Shown: positions 33,901-41,246, numbered from the stretch's first letter. The stretch is DNA of 64,000 nucleotides from Malachius bipustulatus (GCA_910589415.1 OU342630.1:27189867-27253866), one strand, 5' to 3'. The notes: generated by a model not told the origin, from the letters alone. Translations and numbers: made by a program.

Positions 33901-36900
33901 CTGTAGCTACCTCGATATCGTATATGCATGCAATATTGCTTTTGACATTGGTTAGATTTGCCCTCAGCTCCGCCCTGTACCTCGCCCAGTCAGTCTTTCG
34001 TGGATTGCGATACAGCTCTGCTGTCTTATCAACGGAGTTGATTTCCAGCTGAATGTATCTGTGATCTGAGTGAGACGGTTCATCAGATACACGCCACTTG
34101 ACTACCCGGGCGCCGATACGAGGGGAAGCTAAGGTGATGTCAATTATTTCTTTCCGTCTCGATGTTACAAAGGTGGGTTCCCTGCCCCTATTCAGAAGTT
34201 CCAGTTTCCTGGATACCATAAACTGTAACAGTGACTCACCTCTGTTGTTTGTGTCGCTGCTGCCCCACACTGCGTGATGGGAGTTTGCATCGACACCAAT
34301 GATGACCTGGAGGTTATGGTCCTCGCAGTACTTAACCAGTAGTTCCATTTCCTGTGACGGAGGAGGACTGGTGGAGTCATATGGTAGGTATAATGAAGCT
34401 ACTACAAGCTCCTTGGCTGCCCCATCCATATGATATTTCAGTATTACTGTGGTCAAGTCCCTGAAACATAATTGTGTTATAACCAGGACTTTTAGTTCGT
34501 TTTTCACGTAAATGCATGTTCTGCTGTTACCGTAGGCCCTATTGTAAATGATCTTACCTCTGGCTGCTCCTAAACCTGCTACGCGGCCGGCTACCAGCCA
34601 AGGTTCTTGAATTAGGGCTACGTCTACATCTCCGGCAGCTAGAAGTCTGCACAGAGATGCGGAGGCAGCTTTGCTATGCTGCAGGTTGATCTGGAGAGCC
34701 CGCAGCATTGCAGGGTGTGTTCTTTCCTCCCATCACTCTGAAGGTTACCTCACCAAAACCGAGGTACGCTTTGTACCCCCTTCCGGCGAGAGCCTTCAGA
34801 GACTCTTCATCAATCCACAGCACAAGTGTGGTACCCTTACCGTCCCTCTCCCTGTGCTGTTTGATGATAGACCATTCGTCTGTTTTAATGCCCAGATTCT
34901 GGTTTTCCAACAGACGAAAGGCTTTTGTTGGTTCCTCGAGGCCTGGTGTGTCTGCAGGAATGAAGACCACGACCTTAGTGGCTTTCACCACTTCTCTGGA
35001 CGGGCCCACACGTAGTGCGGCCCCATCCCAAGGTCGTAGCTTCGGTACCAAGTCCACCAGCCACCTCTTAGATTTTTCATTGGCGCAGGTGATGAAGACC
35101 ACGCCCTTCTCAAACCTGGTGCTCTTGAATTGTGGCCCCAGTCCAGGCACGCCCCCCATCACCTGCTCCATGATGGATTGCTGGACCAGTTTTGCCTGGT
35201 GTTGATCCAGCCGCTCTTCGGGGTAACTTTCCATTACCACCGCCATTTTGAAAGCCGTCAGGGCTTGACTGTAGCTTACTCCGGAGCCAGTAGCACCCTG
35301 CGAGGATGCGCCAGGCTCGGAGGTCACAGTCTCCCCTTCGTGCTTTGGCTTTTTGGCCAGGACTTTGGTTGCACTCATCGCTGGGGATGGAGTACTTACC
35401 ACTGACCTTGGCCTTTTTACAGATGGGGTGGCAGTTCCCTGTGATGCAGAGTTTGACGCTCTGCTGGGTCCCGCCTCTCCATCAGGGTTTTTCCGCTGGC
35501 GGTTTGTCCGCGGCCTTCTGGGTTTGATTGGTACCCCAGCGGCTTTCGCGAATTCAACTGCCAGCTTTCTACGCTGTGCACCCGACAGCTTAGGTCTCGG
35601 GGTTTGTATTAGGGCCCCTGAGGCCGTTTTTTGTTCAGCTGTCGTACTCGCTGGTCTTGTAGCACTGCTACTTCCCTGCGAGTCCGCACAGCTGTGTGTT
35701 TCAACTTGCATAGGTTCCAGGGTGGCATGGCTTTGGGGGCCTGCCACATCCTGTGCATCCATGCTAAGTTCTGAGGTTCCTTCTTGTGGAGGTCCCTCAG
35801 TTGTTTGTTTTGTTTTTTCTTTGGTTTCCATTTTGGTCCCACGAGAACTGGGGGAAATAAAGGTACTGCGCCATAACCCCCATGACGCAGCAGGCTACAT
35901 ACAACGGGGTGCACCAGGTTCCCCGAGGTTTGTCGCTAGTTGCCGAGCTCCCCCTCGACCATGCATCCCTTGGCGCGCACAATACCGTGGATTTGGGGAG
36001 GTTTTTATAGTGGTCCTCATCCACGCAGACAGGCGGTTAAGCCAAGCCCCCGTGCCCCTGGCGTCACTACCCCGAGGCAGGTCACGACAGTGATATACCT
36101 CGGGGGTCGTTGTGCCACCTAGCGGTTTACGGTCTGTGCCATGTTTTGTCAGAGCCTTGTTAGCCGTGGTACTCACAAGTGGCACCACGTTGCCCGGTCC
36201 CCACGATCTTGGACGTAAGGTTGGCTTGTCCACCACATGACTGGAATCGCCTAGGCTTTAACCAGTTGTGAGTGGACCTTAAGGACCAAGTATTTTATAA
36301 GTAACTATGGAAATGTGAAAAATTAATGATGGCATTAAACCAAAACACATGGGTTTTCTATAATTTATTTATATCTTGAATATGTAATAGAATAGGTTAC
36401 ATAACAAAAAGATATTTTATTCCTAAAACAGCACACCCAGAAGTTTAAAAAGAATAATCTTCACATTTTGTTAGTGGCGATCATATTTATTTTAAAATGC
36501 TGTCCATAATGTGCTTTTCTTCAGCAAATGTTGTTTTTTTCAATTGGGTAGACTTATTGCTTCTTTTTCTTGTATAAAATACACGCAACTGTCTTTTTAT
36601 GCCCTCTGTATTAGCAGGTTGTTGCTGTACATGACATGATTTTTTCACTTCTTGTAGCATTTCTTGCACGCAGTTATTATTCACAAAGTTGCAAGCATCC
36701 AATTCATTAGAATTCTTGAAAAAGAAAGACGTGCATGCATGCAAATGTTTAGTTTGATGACATTATCTATACAAGAGCATTTGAAAGAATGCAAGCATAT
36801 GTTACACTCTTGACATCTTAGACATGTATCAAAACAATTTTCATCTGTCTTGACTACCAGATATTGCTGGAATTTATCGGTGGAGGAAGTTACCAAAAAT

Positions 36901-39900
36901 TTGTTTTCATTTTCAAGACACTTTATCATGTCCAACTGAATCATTTGGCTTGATTTGTGACTTTCTTTAATTCTCCTAATTTTATCACCAGGCGAATTTT
37001 TGGCCATTTTAATCATTCTTTTAAATAGACTGTCTCGGGCAATTTTCATAATGGCATATATGGTCAAATTTTACACCTTCCTTCAATTTACCTAGAATAT
37101 AATAAATTGTAGACTTACAAAAAGAATCTAATCTGAAAGTACGTACCCGCAATTTTAGCTCTATTTTTGTTTACTTAAAAAAAACATGACCAATATCAAG
37201 AGAATGACCAATATGAGTGAAGCAATGCTTTACCAGAATTGGTCCCTCACTAGTTTTAGTAGAATAGAGGCCACCTCTATTCTTGATGGACAGGCCTTTC
37301 CAATCTTATTTGTTCCTTGGCCTTTGATAGCTCTTAAGCCTTTCCCTTTTCTTACGTAATTATAAGAACAATGACAATTATAATACTGTTTCTTACTGCC
37401 ATTAGCCAATAATTTGCATGAGATGTCCAGAACATAGTGCGATAATAAGCGCTCCTCAATTTTATCTTTCCACTGCTGAAAAGCTGTAAAATATTGTCAT
37501 CAATTAAAATAAAATTAAACATTACCAGTACAGTACCTAGCCTAATAGGGTAATTTGAATTATTACCCAAATGTAATTAAGTATAAAAGTAGGTATACTG
37601 AAAAGTGTGATTCTAGGTACTAACATACATGTAGAACCTGAATAGGAAGCAAACTGAAGCTCGCTATTTTCAATGTTGATTTTATGTGCACTAGTCAAAT
37701 AAATGCCTTTGCAAGTCGGCATAATATCTGAAACTTTCCATACAAGTTGCCAAAGAACATTCAATTCTGAGCTTCTATTTCCTATGCATGAATTTTCTTC
37801 AAGTGTCGAGATAAATTTGACTTGTTAATGAAATACTGGCCACATATATGACAGATTTCCTGCACTGTTTCACTAGATATTATACTAATTAAGATATTGT
37901 CATTAGACTCTTTTGTTATGAAATTTTCTCAAATGAGCATACAAATTCTTCCTCCATTTAAATTTAGCACCACACTCTTCACAAATAGCATCATCCACGA
38001 TAGGATTCATGTTTTATACACTGTATACTGAAATGTCTGAAATAACATCTTTTCAAAGTAATACTACTACCATTACCTACATCATAATATATAAAAAATA
38101 TTAATAGTTAATAAATATTAATAAATAGATATAGAAATAATGAAATATACACACTCAGTTTACTTTACTGTGCTACTGCTACTATCTGTCCACTGAGAGT
38201 TGTCCGTTGTCATGCCACACTGATTCTAACTAAACAATTTCATTTAATTCGATTTGAATCGTACACTTATTTCTAAGTCGAACCAGATGGGGTATCGCAG
38301 TTCGTGTCAGTGGCGTGTGTTGAGGAATAATGAATATCCTACAAATATATTATTTCGACAAGTTATTGACGAAGTAGTGCCTTGCAACTTTTTGATAACA
38401 AATATTATATAATGCAAGTAAATAAGAATGATAATAATTATTGTTATCATCATGATAGAAATATCATGTCACCTACCTGCTGGTTGCTGTTTAAAAGAAA
38501 GAATAACACCTCCGTTTTCTTATTTGCAAGTAAAATATTCCAGCAATTTAACCACAAGACCACATACTAGGGAGTTCAATCGTTTCCCAGGCAAAACAAG
38601 GAAATAGATTTTTAGGCATTCGCGCAATTAATAAGTTGCTCATAGTTTATCACACCGTACAATAACACAGGTAATGTTTCGTATTAAAAATGTTTCAAAT
38701 CACAACACAAACCTTATTAGTATATTTAACGCTGACACTGACACTACTGACAGTAGCGACGACAATCTTATCGTAATATTGACTGCTGCCGTCTCCAAGG
38801 CCTACCAACTACTTGGCTTCTTAAAAAGAACCACCAAGGAATTCAAGTCTGTCGAGGCTATAATTTATATTTACAATGCCATCGTTAGACCTACTCTGTT
38901 GTATGGATCAATTATATGGTCTCCGTCCAAAGAATATTTAGTTAATAAATTGGAATCTGTACAACATAGGTTTATCAGGTACTTGTCGTATAAACTTGGG
39001 AATCCAATGTCTTACGATGACCATTATTACTCAGCTCTAGCCTGTTCTCTAAACTTATGCTCTATTAAGTCATTACATGTTTATTATGATTTATTTTTTG
39101 TATATAAGGTTAAGCTTGAGCTTGTTAATTGTGACCAAATACAAGGCTTATTTGAAATAAGGGATATTCCCTACCATTTAAGGCTTGCTCGTGAACTGGC
39201 TGAGAGAGCTTCGAGTAGAAATTATATTTATTACTCGACAATACCTCGCTTGAGAAGGAAGTGGAATAAAATAGTTGTTCCCTCCCACCTATTAGGGCTT
39301 GATAATGTTTCAACATTTAAAAGGGGGCTTAAAACCCTAGTTGCTAGATTTCTGTAATTCTTATTATAAACCATAATATGATGTTTTGTGATTGAATTTT
39401 TCTGTATTTATTGAAATGTATCCTAAAGGGTTCCACCCGTTGACTGTAAATTAAAATAAAATAAAATAAAATAAAAATATCGTATCAATCTAAGCGTATC
39501 AAGACGCGAGTCGATACTTCCGTCTCACTCTCGATCATCTTTTTAGAATTGCTGACGATTCAAACGTATTTCTGACAATACGTCCCATTTTAACTCAATT
39601 GACTATGCAATGCAATAGAAGGAGTAAGAAACATAACGAAATGATGTATCCTTAGTTATCACAACAGACAACTCTCAGTGTACAGACTTTACATGCTACA
39701 TTACATATTTATTTATAATAATTTTATATAAAATCCAGTCAAAGATCGATTGACATTACACGTCAACTGTCAAATGTCACCCAGCAGCCAAGGATCGATA
39801 CTGGCGCGAGACGACCGTTTGAAACGTACCTTTAACGGGTCTCCCGTCGCATATACCATGAATAAACCTGCATGTGTGGTACCCTATTATTATTGTATCG

Positions 39901-40823
39901 CACATAATATAAGGAAAATATTAATTAATTATGTATTATTTATTCGTTAACCCATTAACACGAAATAAAAACATATGCCCGAATTCACAAAGCATTATGG
40001 CCCTCTAATATTTCTAAAATATTTAAATAAATGTGATGGAGATATACAGCTTATATTCATTAGAATGAGATGGGTATATTTGATTACGTAATTATTTAGG
40101 TAATTATCGTTTGTGAATACAGGCAATAGACAGCTTAGTCTTTGCATTTTCAACACCAAATTTGAAACAACGAATAATTAAATGATTGCACTGTGGTGGT
40201 TTAGTCTTTTCAGTCATCTCGAAGCTGTAGACAACACTGTTTCAGTCTCTTTATGACCTCATTAGTACAGCACGTCGAGAAATAACTAGAGGATGTTCTT
40301 GTTAGTTTAGTTAGTTAGTTGATGTTAGTTCTTGTCTCCACTCTCCATCGGTAGATGGCAACCAACTTTTGAAGTCACGGAGTTCCATGTCAATTTTTCA
40401 TTTATAAGTTGGCTTCCTGGACTGGCCTGGCATGCATCCTCTAGTTATTTCTCGATGTGCTGTACTGATGAGGTCATAAAGAGACCGAAACAGGTTTAGT
40501 CTTTTCCCATATCGTTGAAAAACCAGCTTCTTCATGCGCTCATCTTATTTTATCTTCCACTGTGCTTATTGTCTTGGTATCTTAGTTTATTTTTGAATTA
40601 GAAAAATAAATAACAATAAACCCTAAATGATGATGGACTAGCAAAATTAATAATAAAATTAGTAACAATAATTCTTGCATGATGTATTACATTTGTTTAC
40701 ATTTGTCAGGATAAATCATCAGAGAGTGAACATGAAGACAACGGAGGTGCTGGTACCAGTAATGATGTTGAAATGACTGAACATTCAGACTGGACACAAG
40801 TTAAATCAAGAAGAAAGCGATAA
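15427..40823 (+). CDS. TSR2: Pre-rRNA-processing protein TSR2, four exons
   Basis: Exons are 15427-15531, 28346-28484, 28594-28742 and 40710-40823, giving 168 residues; phases 0, 1 and 0 match at the three junctions. Donors are GTAGGT, GTGATT and GTAAGT; acceptors end TTAAG, TCTCAG and TGTCAG. The protein shows the TSR2 layout: N-terminal helical region with WTALKLAVEH, the acidic EALEDLLDQEFETICED motif, a variable acidic linker (SSESEHEDNGG) and the C-terminal DWTQVKSRRKR. TSR2 binds eS26 and escorts it to pre-40S ribosomal particles in the nucleus. It is slightly shorter than the animal proteins of roughly 190 residues. Introns of 12.8 kb and 12.0 kb are built mostly of transposons; intron 2 is only 109 bp. 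An AATAAA lies at 41007. Confidence 0.93.
15532..16465. other. TSR2 intron 1, proximal part
   Basis: AT-rich intronic DNA. A short GGGACTTCCC-like cluster lies at about 16042-16095. No gene or element boundary is supported. Confidence 0.4.
16661..17910 (-). mobile_element. R4/Dong-like LINE copy (a), 5' truncated, within (TAA)n
   Basis: A (ATT)n tract at 16661-16675 marks the 3' tail and a second at 17882-17908 marks the 5' side. The body lies on the minus strand. The family is recognised by ..LHPRADIDRLYIPRREGGRG, the CCHC-type CRLCRSFNETTHHLVSGC and a PD..D restriction-like endonuclease. It interrupts the LINE at the word TATTAT. Confidence 0.82.
16789..17867 (-). pseudogene. R4-like ORF C-terminal half (copy a)
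   Basis: Reading from 17867: HPRADIDRLYIPRREGGRG, KPLHGQIANEV, TWTWLVKGNIKAETEAL, then CRLCRSFNETTHHLVSGC. The frame shifts by one base near 17120, after which KPDLLLKDKKAKQ..LIIDVAVP carries the PD..D nuclease motif. The C-terminal tail is VIPVIIGATGF...QKAVVLSTAHILRKIL and stops at 16789. RT is missing through 5' truncation. Confidence 0.8.
19063..21972 (-). mobile_element. R4/Dong-like LINE copy (b), RT-containing
   Basis: It is bounded by (TTA)n at 19063-19076 (3' tail) and (ATT)n at 21927-21972. The body carries a long minus-strand reading frame with RT, zinc-binding motif and restriction-like endonuclease in the R4 order. Its 5' end is truncated at IDEIRRNLGRLTQ directly next to the (TAA)n tract. 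Confidence 0.85.
19181..21859 (-). pseudogene. R4-like reverse transcriptase/endonuclease, one in-frame stop (copy b)
   Basis: An open frame of 780 codons (21859-19517) contains the RT: WKAPGIDNIHNFWYKK, YRPITCLPTIYKIL, YIDYKKAFDSTPHTWL, GIFQGDSLSPLW and LLYMDDIKLYA (catalytic MDD). Further on are EVYKYLGFQQ, HHPKSATERLTLPREMGGRG and the zinc motif CRKCHLSQETIQH. The nuclease begins NTPDITLIDKE. A TAA at 19517-19519 interrupts the same frame, which then continues YIIDIAIPNTHN and ends at 19181. One point mutation may therefore separate this copy from a full C-terminus. The N-terminal DNA-binding region is lost. R4-clade elements cut target DNA with this nuclease and prime reverse transcription there. 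Confidence 0.85.
21973..23631 (-). mobile_element. R4/Dong-like LINE copy (c), 5' truncated
   Basis: It lies between (ATT)n at 21927-21972 and a degenerate (TTA)n at 23611-23631. The 3' untranslated region (21973-22083) is unlike those of copies a and b, so the copies belong to different subfamilies. Confidence 0.82.
22084..23607 (-). pseudogene. R4-like ORF, RT end to C-terminus, deleted nuclease motif (copy c)
   Basis: R4 homology starts near 23604 (FPLTTILNKTGLGYQ) inside the RT and runs LLYMDDLKLYG, TYKYLGILQAE, IDWTQAELDALDRKTRK, LHPRSDIDRLYLSRSIGGRG and CRLCKEMDETVDHLVSCC. The frame is open to 22084. In the nuclease, PDI is followed at once by AIPGDSRIEEKE; copies a, b, d and e have a further 12-16 residues there that carry the second catalytic D. 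The open frame upstream of 23604 is read-through of unrelated 3' untranslated sequence. Confidence 0.8.
23632..24850 (-). mobile_element. R4/Dong-like LINE copy (d), 5' truncated
   Basis: It lies between degenerate (TTA)n at 23611-23631 and (ATT)n at 24826-24850, in the same orientation as copies a-c. Coding sequence is split over three frames. Confidence 0.8.
23699..24820 (-). pseudogene. R4-like ORF C-terminal part, two frameshifts (copy d)
   Basis: The three open pieces are 24820-24437 (EYIQRVRKICQTQLNSKH, AWTETDLENIMRKTR), 24447-24148 (KALHGRHPHDLDKPFVDKQA, ETEGFMLAIQDQVVKTRNY, CRKCGEN) and 24172-23699 (YYKYEPKTVVETERY, NKPDIVVRDRQKQEAIIADI, VVPVVISATGVVPKEL). The nuclease PD..D is intact in sequence. 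The copy is dead because of the shifts near 24440 and 24160. Confidence 0.8.
24850..26208 (-). mobile_element. R4/Dong-like LINE copy (e), short, interrupted by pogo element
   Basis: Coding remnants are TDRHNTVAKIIHQAIGLHYN, PYYKYTPQTILENQDYK and NRPDITLVNKKEDVTFIIDI (25493-25179). The C-terminus then shifts frame to about 24945 (ISVTGITPHTFTQHL, ATILQTCNITRNFLNQR). The 3' tail is the (TAA)n at 24826-24850. The 5' part is cut by the pogo insertion at 25441 and ends at an (AAT)n near 26210. Confidence 0.75.
25441..26202 (+). mobile_element. pogo/Tigger-type element, internally deleted
   Basis: Termini are CAGTCAAACCTGGATAAGAC and, inverted, CAGTAAAACCTGGATTACCC. TA flanks both sides (25439-25440, 26203-26204). 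A remnant of the N-terminal DNA-binding domain starts near 25846 (MSANKKFNTLTLK) and continues out of frame as KYKCGKTQVYDILKN, typical of the CENP-B/pogo helix-turn-helix. The DDE domain is missing. It is inserted in R4 copy e. Confidence 0.88.
26209..26760 (+). pseudogene. CR1/Jockey-like LINE RT fragment
   Basis: The frame 26209-26595 reads VYTDLSRAFDLVNFDLL, LQWFKSYMTGRRQ, LSGVGQGTHLGPLLF and SLFANDTKIFKA. The last has N instead of the first catalytic D of YADD. After a frameshift CNPKKGFSIRFGRSS and RDLGVIFDSKI follow. The piece lacks both ends of the ORF. It overlaps in domain with the LINE at 16470-19063, so the two are different copies. Confidence 0.8.
26761..27814. other. TSR2 intron 1, unassigned
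   Basis: The stretch 27115-27300 (GGGTCCCGGCTGCTTCACAG and following) and the GC-richer piece 27500-27620 look like parts of LINE 3' regions, but I cannot assign them. No gene is supported. Confidence 0.35.
27815..28020 (-). pseudogene. LINE RT C-terminal fragment
   Basis: The reverse complement reads MAYFALFHSRLSYGILLWE, EVHLTRVFKIQKAAIRAI and GARFDEHCKPVF, the thumb-region signature of CR1/Jockey-like LINEs. No RT core or tail is present. It is intronic, antisense to TSR2. Confidence 0.78.
28936..29535. mobile_element. 600 bp TA-flanked palindrome (core A)
   Basis: It starts CAGAAAGAGTGTCCC and ends with its inverse, with TA on each side (28934-28935, 29536-29537). The arms pair along their length: ATATCAAAGTTATG near the left end against CATAACTTTGATAT near the right. 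The inner words (GACAAAGCACAACAAAAACGG, TTACATGTCCC) match core A of 12419-13054. It lies in TSR2 intron 3. Confidence 0.85.
29538..29822. other. Spacer in TSR2 intron 3
   Basis: It contains a small dyad GAGTACCCGATGGGTACTC (about 29710-29728). Nothing else is recognised. Confidence 0.4.
29825..30658. mobile_element. 834 bp TA-flanked palindrome (core B)
   Basis: It begins CAGGGTGCACCATGTATCC and ends with the inverse (GGATACATGGTGCAACCTG); TA flanks both sides. Arms carry GCTATCTCCTAACGCTAA / TTAGCGTTCAGGAGATAGC. The inner segment (GGGCTTACATAAGTCGGCAA, CGACTAGATCCCA, CATAAAAAAATAATATGGCGG) recurs, one arm only, in the W1-type element at 50401-50980. Confidence 0.85.
31082..34708 (-). CDS. 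LOA-like LINE ORF2: endonuclease, reverse transcriptase, RNase H
   Basis: The 1208-residue ORF is uninterrupted. The APE-type endonuclease comes first: LQINLQHSKAA, ALIQEPW, GVDANSHHAVWGS and PSHSDHRYI. The RT follows: PGPDGIYPALLEQA, YRPISLTSFLLKAMEKL, AFLDIEGAFDNTSF, GCPQGGVLSPLLWDM and GYADDIVIL. An RNase H domain has its acidic residues in WYTDGSKTG, AEINAIRL, LSDSQASLKAL and GTPGNEAADQLA. A C-terminal zinc motif CRLCNEEDETASHVIFEC ends it. RNase H plus APE endonuclease places it in the I/LOA group rather than CR1 or Jockey proper. The ATG overlaps the end of ORF1, suggesting coupled or frameshifted translation. Confidence 0.92.
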   Translation of the reverse strand: MLRALQINLQHSKAASASLCRLLAAGDVDVALIQEPWLVAGRVAGLGAARGKIIYNRAYGNSRTCIYVKNELKVLVITQLCFRDLTTVILKYHMDGAAKELVVASLYLPYDSTSPPPSQEMELLVKYCEDHNLQVIIGVDANSHHAVWGSSDTNNRGESLLQFMVSRKLELLNRGREPTFVTSRRKEIIDITLASPRIGARVVKWRVSDEPSHSDHRYIQLEINSVDKTAELYRNPRKTDWARYRAELRANLTNVKSNIACIYDIEVATEQLQVAITTSYHNNCAQTPRRKGGDVSWWNPKLAEMRQKTRKLFNKAKKTGKWDEYKTTITEYNKEIRFARRAAWRKLCQDVETTSEGARLYKLMAKDPLNPIGTLKSSNGNYTETGRETLKVLLRAHFPDCNVIEVEDGLHNTLENLNHRVTREDWRTSRHIITYEKVKWAISSFEPYKSPGPDGIYPALLEQASEDLTPVLCRIFRASLALGYIPLAWREIKEVFIPKPGRNDYDEAKAYRPISLTSFLLKAMEKLVEKHLRQTFLTERPLSQRQHAFQPGKSCESALHQLVMRIEKSLDNKEIALGAFLDIEGAFDNTSFSCMVSAARRHGVDDTTTRWLSAMLEGRRVQATLFGETMRVTVTKGCPQGGVLSPLLWDMVVDDLLIKLNNKGYYTQGYADDIVILVMGKYTKTISELMQGALNIVEQWCLGAKLRVNPVKTALVPFTKRSKMEELTPPIFFNERLQVNDRVKYLGITLDAKLTWNLHLQKAINKSKMALMACRRSFSKTWGLKPRMVHWLYIAVVRPILTYGCLVWWPKIDQKQAIMKIQSVQRLACLGITGAMNTTSTTALEAILDLPPLDIHIKSEARLGAYRLKQNKNWDKPGKTGHSRITDIIADPILEMQSDGMSTTISFVKPFKVLMDWKEWQQMEHLCLKKGLVWYTDGSKTGTGTGAGVHGVVPGCNIYVPLGTHASIFQAEINAIRLCVGENTRRNYRGREIYILSDSQASLKALAAYEIRSKLVWECLQDLIDLARCNVVTLVWVPGHRGTPGNEAADQLAKKGAGINYTGPEPVFGIPKNTVRGAVAQWIRTQHRAHWNRTTGNKHGKVMIKEPSQNLARQILQLNRMQIRTVVGLLTGHCHLRVHLHKLGIYREDPICRLCNEEDETASHVIFECPALARTRYAVLGPISPGSHLAEKTLVGGLLNLVKGTELF
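34674..35831 (-). CDS. LOA-like LINE ORF1 protein
   Basis: The 385-residue protein has a hydrophilic, low-complexity N-terminal half rich in A, S, P, K and R (about residues 1-180; e.g. RRKLAVEFAKAAGVPIKPRR). The C-terminal domain (about 200-375) includes YPEERLDQHQAKLVQQSIME, CANEKSKRWLVDLVPKLRPW, EWSIIKQHRERDGKGTTLVL and YKAYLGFGEVTFRV. This resembles the DUF4780 domain found in insect retroelement proteins. ORF1 proteins of LINEs bind the element RNA. No CCHC knuckle is seen. Its last 35 bases overlap ORF2 in another frame. Confidence 0.82.
   Translation of the reverse strand: METKEKTKQTTEGPPQEGTSELSMDAQDVAGPQSHATLEPMQVETHSCADSQGSSSATRPASTTAEQKTASGALIQTPRPKLSGAQRRKLAVEFAKAAGVPIKPRRPRTNRQRKNPDGEAGPSRASNSASQGTATPSVKRPRSVVSTPSPAMSATKVLAKKPKHEGETVTSEPGASSQGATGSGVSYSQALTAFKMAVVMESYPEERLDQHQAKLVQQSIMEQVMGGVPGLGPQFKSTRFEKGVVFITCANEKSKRWLVDLVPKLRPWDGAALRVGPSREVVKATKVVVFIPADTPGLEEPTKAFRLLENQNLGIKTDEWSIIKQHRERDGKGTTLVLWIDEESLKALAGRGYKAYLGFGEVTFRVMGGKNTPCNAAGSPDQPAA
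36480..38013 (-). pseudogene. MULE-type transposase relic: C2H2 fingers, FAR1-like and SWIM domains
   Basis: Reading the minus strand from 38013: MNPIVDDAICEECGAKFKW..YAHLRKFH, a C2H2 finger, then EICHICGQYFINKSNLSRHL, a second finger. A FAR1-like domain follows (FQQWKDKIEERLLSHYV, GLRAIKGQGTNKIGKACPSR, about 37480-37250), with HCFTHIGHSLDIGHVF. A later frame carries LKEGVKFDHICH.., then the SWIM finger CSCIDNVIKLNICMH (about 36770). The central catalytic part of a MULE transposase is absent and the pieces lie in different frames, so this is a deleted relic. The LOA-like LINE inserted next to it. Confidence 0.7.
38020..38720. other. Unassigned AT-rich stretch with one half of an inverted pair
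   Basis: CTGTCCACTGAGAGTTGTCC (38186) has an inverted counterpart GACAACTCTCAGTGTACAG at about 39668. The pair brackets the LINE at 38725-39475 and may be the TIRs of an element into which the LINE inserted. No coding sequence is seen here. Confidence 0.4.
38725..39475 (+). mobile_element. CR1/Jockey-like LINE 3' end with (TAAAA)n tail
   Basis: The open frame to 39357 reads KAYQLLGFLKRTTKEF, YIYNAIVRPTLLYGSIIWSP, KLESVQHRFIRYLSYKLG and IPRLRRKWNKIVVPS, the thumb and C-terminal region of LINE RTs. A tail of AAAAT repeats lies at about 39450-39475. The RT core is missing through 5' truncation. Confidence 0.82.
39476..40238. other. TSR2 intron 3, distal part
   Basis: No coding segment or clear element is recognised apart from the inverted partner noted at about 39661-39688. 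Confidence 0.35.
40239..40491. mobile_element. 250 bp MITE with about 56 bp TIRs
   Basis: GTTTCAGTCTCTTTATGACC at the left and its inverse at the right (GGTCATAAAGAGACCGAAAC) match over about 56 bp, through CGAGAAATAACTAGAGGATG. The central part contains CTCCATCGGTAGATGGCAAC. The target duplication is not clear. Confidence 0.75.
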
Positions 40824-41012
40824 TTTCATATCAAAAATTTGTTTTTTAGTATGAAAATTCAGACTGGACGCAAGTTAAATCAAGAAGAAAGCGATGATTT
40901 CATTTGAAAAATTTGTATTTATTTTAGTATGAAAATTCAAACTGGACGCAAGTTAAAGCAAGAAGAAAGCGATAATTTCATTTGAAAAATTTGTATTTAT
41001 TTTAGCAATAAA
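40784..41012 (+). repeat. Tandem triplication of the TSR2 terminal exon end
   Basis: The word ACTGGACRCAAGTTAAAKCA followed by AGAAGAAAGCGATRATTTCA occurs three times, beginning at 40784, 40858 and 40936 (unit 74-78 bp). The first copy encodes the last residues and stop of TSR2. The second keeps the same codons with TGA as stop, the third has TAA. Each extra copy is preceded by TTTTAG. An AATAAA (41007) follows the third. Confidence 0.85.
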
Positions 41013-41246
41013 AGTTTCTATTTTATTCACATATTGTTTTTTTTAGAGATTATGTTTAGTAGACTGTGATGGTTTTCCCTGTAATTATAATATGAAAATT
41101 TTTTTTTTTTTTTTTTGGGTAAATTAATAGGCGGTATTATAAAGACCCATTAAGTTATTGGGCAGATTTCTGTGACCATTTTTAAAGCCACATCAAATTA
41201 GTTTTATTAACATTTTTGTAATCACTTGCAGGACAAGAATAACTAA

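Larger units (their letters stand above)
30972..36291 (-). mobile_element. Full-length LOA-like LINE with both ORFs open
   Basis: A 12 bp target duplication ATTTTATAAGTA flanks it exactly (30960-30971, 36292-36303). The 3' end is a short tandem tail (read on plus, TTTGGTATTTGGTATTTGG at 30972). The layout on the minus strand is 5' untranslated region 36291-35832, ORF1, overlapping ORF2, short 3' region. Codon usage and GC content are clearly higher than the surroundings, as expected of a recent insertion. It lies in TSR2 intron 3, antisense. Confidence 0.92.

Noticed and set aside
31358..36093. Plus-strand open frames up to 246 codons opposite the LOA-like LINE
   Set aside because: They are antisense to intact ORF1 and ORF2 and show no recognisable motif.
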